64,000 nucleotides of DNA, from contig NZ_KQ948150.1 in the NCBI RefSeq assembly GCF_001513955.1, forward strand, positions 310,001 through 374,000. Direction: 5' to 3'. The stretch comes from Streptomyces pseudovenezuelae. Its GTDB lineage: Bacteria > Actinomycetota > Actinomycetes > Streptomycetales > Streptomycetaceae. Shown here in pieces: positions 60,500 through 64,000 of this stretch. A program made the translations under genes and the position numbers. How positions within the stretch are numbered: the first letter of the stretch is position 1; each line of letters opens with the position of its first letter. Under the pieces are notes generated by a model. That model was not told where the DNA came from. It saw only the letters and a list, made by a program, of their open reading frames with translations, and made no database searches.

Positions 60500-61438
60500 T
60501 CACCACGCGGTGATGACCGGCGCATCGGGCTCGTGCCGCTCCCAGGCCTCGTTGAGGCGCGCCAGCCGGTCCGCGGCGGCGATGCCGTGCAGGGACGCGA
60601 CCTTGCCGTCGCGGAGGCGGAACACCACGGCGCCGACGACCCGGTCCTCGATCACGGCGACGGCAGCCGGGGAGCCGTTGACCATCGCGAGGTGAATCGC
60701 GGGGGAGCCGCCGGCCAGCCGCCGCTTCGCCGGCGTGGCCTTGAAACCGGCCCGCACGTAGACGGCGACGCGTTCGCGCGTGTCGTACCGCAGCAGCCGC
60801 CTGGCCAGTCCGGCGCCGTCCGAGACCGCGGTCGCGTCGGCGGTGAGCATCGCCACCAGCCGTTCGGTGCGCCCCGACGCGGCCGCGGCGAGGAACTCCT
60901 CGACGATCCGGCGCGCGGACGCGGGGTCCACCTCGTCACCGCCGCGACGCTCGGCGGTGACCCGGCGCCAGGCCCGGTGGACATGCTGCTGGCTCGCCGA
61001 CTCGGTGATGTCGAGGATCCCCGCGATCTCGGCGTGAGGGTACGAGAACGCCTCACGCAGGACGTACGCGGCCCGCTCGACCGGCGAGAGGCGTTCCATG
61101 AGGAGCAGTACGGCCACGGACACCGATTCCCGCTGCTCGACGGTGTCGGCCGGGCCGAGCATCGGGTCACCCGCGAGGAGCGGCTCGGGCAGCCAGGCAC
61201 CGGCCGCACGCTCGTGGCGCGCCCGCGCCGAACGAAGCCTGTCCAGGCAGAGATTGGTGACGACCTTCACCAGCCACGCCTCAGGTACCTCGATCCGCTC
61301 GCGCTCCGCCGCCTGCCAGCGGAGGAACGCGTCCTGTACGACGTCCTCGGCGTCGGCAGCCGAACCGAGCAGACGGTACGCCAGAGAGGCCAGCCGACCC
61401 CGGCCGGCCTCGAAGCGATCGACGGCCGCGCTGTCCAT
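60500..61438 (-). CDS. ECF sigma factor with SnoaL-like C-terminal domain (SigJ/ECF41 type)
   Basis: A 312-residue sigma factor: region 2 (residues 10-75, YRLLGSAADAEDVVQDAFLRW), region 4 (about 115-165, LSPVERAAYVLREAFSYPHAEIAGIL) and a C-terminal NTF2/SnoaL-like domain (about 180-300). In the ECF41 group this domain regulates the sigma factor in place of an anti-sigma protein. ATG 61438 is chosen over TTG 61444. It lies ten bases after a flavoprotein gene, the usual ECF41 neighbour type. Confidence 0.92.
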   Translation of the reverse strand: MDSAAVDRFEAGRGRLASLAYRLLGSAADAEDVVQDAFLRWQAAERERIEVPEAWLVKVVTNLCLDRLRSARARHERAAGAWLPEPLLAGDPMLGPADTVEQRESVSVAVLLLMERLSPVERAAYVLREAFSYPHAEIAGILDITESASQQHVHRAWRRVTAERRGGDEVDPASARRIVEEFLAAAASGRTERLVAMLTADATAVSDGAGLARRLLRYDTRERVAVYVRAGFKATPAKRRLAGGSPAIHLAMVNGSPAAVAVIEDRVVGAVVFRLRDGKVASLHGIAAADRLARLNEAWERHEPDAPVITAW

Positions 61439-61448
61439 GCGCAAGAGC

Positions 61449-62639
61449 CTAGGCGGTGACCCTCACACCGGGACGGTCGGGCGCGGTGGCCAGGCGGCGC
61501 TTGCGCGTCGGCATGCCGAAGGTCGGGTGGGCGATGCTCCACGCCGCCCCCTTGAGCACGCCGGACTTGAGCCGCGCGGCGCTCCGGCCGCCCAGGTACC
61601 AGGACCTGGCCCGGACGTCCCCGTCCACCATCTGGAAGATCGCGTCCCGCTTCCCGAGGCTGATGTGGTTGCCGTAGTACTTCAGCCCGGTGGTGGGGAC
61701 CTCGCCGCCCGTCAGACGCGCGATGATCGCGGCGGTCGCCTGCATGTTGGTGTATCCGGCCGAGCCGCAGGACATCGGCAGCGGGCGGCCGTTGTCGCCG
61801 ATCGCGTAGGCGCAGTCACCGGCGGCGTAGACGTCCGGGTGCGAGACCGAGCGCATGGTGCGGTCGACGACGATCTGCCCGGTCTCGGCGACCTCCAGTC
61901 CCGCGGCGGCCGCGAGCGGGTGTACGGCGAACCCGGCCGACCAGACGGTCACGTCGGCCGGGACGGACGTACCGTCGGCGGCGACGGCCCGGGTCGGCTC
62001 GACGGCTTCGATGCTGGTGTGCTCGTGGACGGTGATGCCGAGCCGGTCGAAGGCCTGGCGCAGGTGGCGGCGGGCCTTCGGGGAGAGCCAGGCGCCCAGC
62101 TCGCCGCGGGCGACGAGTGCGACCGAGAGGTCGGGCCGGGACTCGGCGAACTCGGTGGCGGTCTCGATGCCGGTCAGCCCTTCACCGACGACCAGCACCG
62201 TGCCGCCCGCGCCCAGTCCGGCCAGGCGTTCACGCAGGCGCAGTGCCGAGGACCGGCCGGTCACATCGAAGGCGTGCTCGGCGACGCCCGGGACGCCATG
62301 GTGGGCGGCGGAGCTGCCGAGCGCGTAGAGAAGCGTGTCGTACGCGAGCCCGTCCTCGCCGTCCTCACCGGTCGTGGCGACCGTCCTGCGCTCGGTGTCG
62401 ATACCGGTGACGCGCGCCAGGCGCAGCCGCACCCCGGTGCCCGCGAATATGTCGGCGAGGCTGCGGACCGCGAGGTCCTGGCCGATCGCGAGCTGGTGGA
62501 GCCGCATGCGCTCGACGAAGTCCGGCGCGGCGTTGACGACGGTGATCTCGGTGTCGGCGGGGGAGAGCCGACGGGCCAGGTTTCCGGCGGCGAAGGCCCC
62601 GGCGTATCCGGCGCCGAGGACGACGATGCGGTGCTTCAT
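61449..62639 (-). CDS. FAD/NAD(P)-dependent oxidoreductase, NDH-2-like
   Basis: A 396-residue flavoprotein with FAD motif RIVVLGAGYAGAFAAG (residues 4-19), NAD motif GGTVLVVGEGLTGIETATEF (about 148-167) and the second FAD block DVYAAGDCAYA (about 290). It resembles type II NADH dehydrogenases and related disulfide-reductase-fold enzymes. It lacks an obvious C-terminal membrane helix. It is the first gene of a pair with the ECF41 sigma factor, and its promoter is probably a target of that sigma. Confidence 0.9.
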   Translation of the reverse strand: MKHRIVVLGAGYAGAFAAGNLARRLSPADTEITVVNAAPDFVERMRLHQLAIGQDLAVRSLADIFAGTGVRLRLARVTGIDTERRTVATTGEDGEDGLAYDTLLYALGSSAAHHGVPGVAEHAFDVTGRSSALRLRERLAGLGAGGTVLVVGEGLTGIETATEFAESRPDLSVALVARGELGAWLSPKARRHLRQAFDRLGITVHEHTSIEAVEPTRAVAADGTSVPADVTVWSAGFAVHPLAAAAGLEVAETGQIVVDRTMRSVSHPDVYAAGDCAYAIGDNGRPLPMSCGSAGYTNMQATAAIIARLTGGEVPTTGLKYYGNHISLGKRDAIFQMVDGDVRARSWYLGGRSAARLKSGVLKGAAWSIAHPTFGMPTRKRRLATAPDRPGVRVTA

Positions 62640-62719
62640 GGCGTTGCTCCTGTCTCGTTCGGGTGCCCCCTGAACGAGACAGCGCCGCGATTGCTGACAG
62701 GAGTCGGGTGTGATGGGCG

Positions 62720-63319
62720 TCACTGGAAGATCCGGTCCAGCTGGTGCTTCAGAACTGCCGCGGCCGACTCCGGGCTGCGCTGTCCGACGAGGATGCTGGT
62801 GCCGAGACCCGCGGACATGGCGAGCAGGCCGACGGCTTCCAGATGTGCGTCGAGGCCCGGCCGTATCAGACCGCTCTCCTCTGCCTGCCGGAAGAGAGCG
62901 ACGAGGGTGCCCTCCGCGGCATCGGGATTCGCGATGAAGGGCTGGGCGGCCAGCACCTCGTCGGTGACGGACAGAACGGCGTACGAGGTGTAGACGAGAT
63001 GGAACGTGCGGCTGTCCTCGTCGGTCGGCAACGCCGCCGTCAACATCGCCTCGATCATCGCGCGCGGTCCCGGATGGTCACCGGCGGCCCGAACCCGGGC
63101 GGCGACCCGCTCACCGAACCTGTCGGCGAGCTGCTGCAGCCCGAAGAGCAGCAGCTTCTCCTTGGTCTCGAAGTAGTACTGCACCAGCCGGAGCGATACG
63201 CCCGCCTCCGCCGCCACATCGCGCATCCCCACGGCATGCAGCCCGCGTCGTGCCGCCACGCGAAGCAGTGCCTCGGCGATCTCGGTGCGCCGCTCTGTGT
63301 GGTCCACGCGCTTGGGCAT
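62720..63319 (-). CDS. TetR-family regulator
   Basis: A 199-residue regulator with the DNA-binding domain at residues 8-55 (EIAEALLRVAARRGLHAVGM and AGVSLRLVQYYFETKEKLL) and a BetI/TetR-like C-terminal domain. It is divergent from an alpha/beta hydrolase gene, with an elaborate dyad between them, and so probably represses both. Confidence 0.93.
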   Translation of the reverse strand: MPKRVDHTERRTEIAEALLRVAARRGLHAVGMRDVAAEAGVSLRLVQYYFETKEKLLLFGLQQLADRFGERVAARVRAAGDHPGPRAMIEAMLTAALPTDEDSRTFHLVYTSYAVLSVTDEVLAAQPFIANPDAAEGTLVALFRQAEESGLIRPGLDAHLEAVGLLAMSAGLGTSILVGQRSPESAAAVLKHQLDRIFQ

Positions 63320-63372
63320 CGGCCGCCCCTCCGCTCACCGTTCTCCGGATGGGTCCGCCCCATCGAATTTGA

Positions 63373-63410
63373 TGATACAGCTGTACCACCAACGTGGTAC
63401 GTTCGTATCA
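63373..63410. promoter_or_regulatory. 38-bp nested inverted repeat (TetR operator)
   Basis: Two pairs of arms share one centre: TGATAC/GTATCA outside (63373-63378 and 63405-63410) and GTACCAC/GTGGTAC inside (63383-63389 and 63394-63400), separated by four-base spacers. The site lies 53 bases upstream of the TetR ATG and 26 bases upstream of the hydrolase start. The length would suit two TetR dimers. Confidence 0.85.
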
Positions 63411-63436
63411 CAAAGAGTCGAATCCCGGAGGTGGAC

Positions 63437-64000
63437 GTGCCCCAGACCGCGACCCGTACCCGAGCCGATGTCGGCCGTTTTGTGAGTGATGCCTGGCGCG
63501 ACCGCTACTTCGCGGCCTGCGACGCGGTCTATGCGCTGGGAGCTCCCGCTCGGGAGGAGACGGACGTGGAGACGTCGTTCGGCACCACGCACGTCTACCG
63601 GTACGGCCCCACGGATCCGGCCGCCCGGTCCCGCACCCCCGTCGTCCTGGTGCACGGAGCGGGCACCTGCTCCGCCATGTGGTACCCGAACACCCATGCC
63701 CTCAGCGCCGACCGCCCGGTCTACGCGATCGACACGCCGGGCGACCCCGGCCGCAGCCTCCAGCGTGAACCCATCTGTCAACCCGAGCGCGCCGCACAGT
63801 GGCTGGACGAGACGCTTGCCGAGCTGGGACTCGATCGAGTCCACCTGGTGGGCTCCTCCTACGGCGGATGGCTGGTTCTGAACCAAGCGCACCGCAGGCC
63901 CGACCGCCTCGCCTCGGTCACCCTCCTCGACCCCGGCGGTCTGGAGAAAGTCGGACTGCGCTTCTTCGCGTGGATCTTCGTCAGTCTGTTCGCCACGTTC
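63437..64000 (+). CDS. Alpha/beta hydrolase (partial, runs off the window)
   Basis: The first 188 codons of an alpha/beta-hydrolase-fold enzyme. The oxyanion region is VVLVHGAGTCSAMW (about residues 75-88) and the nucleophile elbow HLVGSSYGGWLVL (about 138-150, serine in G-S-S-Y-G). The catalytic aspartate and histidine should lie beyond the end. GTG 63437 follows GGAGG; GTG 63431 is too close to it. Likely an esterase or lipase under the divergent TetR. Confidence 0.85.
   Translation, partial: MPQTATRTRADVGRFVSDAWRDRYFAACDAVYALGAPAREETDVETSFGTTHVYRYGPTDPAARSRTPVVLVHGAGTCSAMWYPNTHALSADRPVYAIDTPGDPGRSLQREPICQPERAAQWLDETLAELGLDRVHLVGSSYGGWLVLNQAHRRPDRLASVTLLDPGGLEKVGLRFFAWIFVSLFATF

Noticed and set aside
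1..64000. tRNA genes, CRISPR arrays, insertion sequences or phage integrases
   Set aside because: I looked for cloverleaf arms, regularly spaced repeats and transposase motifs (DDE, HTH-resolvase) and found none convincing.

Overview
The window is high-GC actinobacterial DNA, almost certainly from a Streptomyces. GTG and TTG starts are common, several genes look leaderless, regulators of the TetR, LysR, MarR and IclR families are dense, and an SCO6745-type protein is present. I saw no rRNA, tRNA, CRISPR array or insertion sequence.

Layout. 1-14,300: mixed chromosomal genes. These are an ABC exporter, two tiny secreted peptides, ArsR-, LysR-, Lrp- and TetR-type regulators, a CPBP protease, a cold-shock protein, an amino-acid dehydrogenase, and a STAS plus MEDS/ATPase signalling pair. 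A scar at 11,283-11,733 joins the start of a FemX/VanK-like gene to the end of a vanX-like gene. 14,360-20,297: a tightly coupled operon (CoA-transferase, enoyl-CoA hydratase, acetoacetate-decarboxylase-family protein, 3-hydroxyacyl-CoA dehydrogenase, glutaryl-CoA-dehydrogenase-like enzyme) with a LysR gene upstream. Its order fits CoA-dependent breakdown of a short acid such as glutarate. 20,362-22,546: an Eis-type acetyltransferase and a metallo-beta-lactamase-fold hydrolase.

22,712-42,152: a biosynthetic cluster and the main object of interest. The left arm reads rightwards: a LuxE-like adenylating enzyme, a LuxC-like acyl reductase, two hot-dog dehydratase subunits, ACP, ketosynthase, chain-length factor, ketoreductase, a DsbA-fold protein and aminodeoxychorismate lyase. 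A leftward operon carries an AurF-family N-oxygenase with all seven diiron ligands, a fused aminodeoxychorismate synthase and a protein I do not recognise. The right arm holds an acyl ligase, a class II DAHP synthase, a degenerate methyltransferase, a MarR regulator and a SnoaL-like protein. Together they suggest that shikimate flux is raised, p-aminobenzoate is made and activated, a highly reducing type II PKS extends it to a 4-aminophenyl polyene, the amine is N-oxidised towards nitroso/azoxy, and the acid may be reduced to an aldehyde. The azoxymycins are the closest known precedent I recall.

42,272-50,567: a secreted FG-GAP protein, a DoxX/LysR pair, a PAS-GAF-SpoIIE phosphatase, an HxlR regulator, an FAD hydroxylase and a divergent TetR. 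50,726-59,179: a meta-cleavage aromatic catabolic cluster in decay. The aldolase has a frameshift, the hydroxylase has an in-frame amber codon, the ring-cleavage-product hydrolase has lost its N-terminal half, and a TetR remnant is scrambled. The extradiol dioxygenase, hydratase, acetaldehyde dehydrogenase, amidohydrolase and IclR regulator look intact. 59,267-64,000: a PIG-L deacetylase, an ECF sigma factor with its flavoprotein partner, and a TetR gene divergent from an alpha/beta hydrolase that runs off the end, with a 38-bp nested dyad between them.
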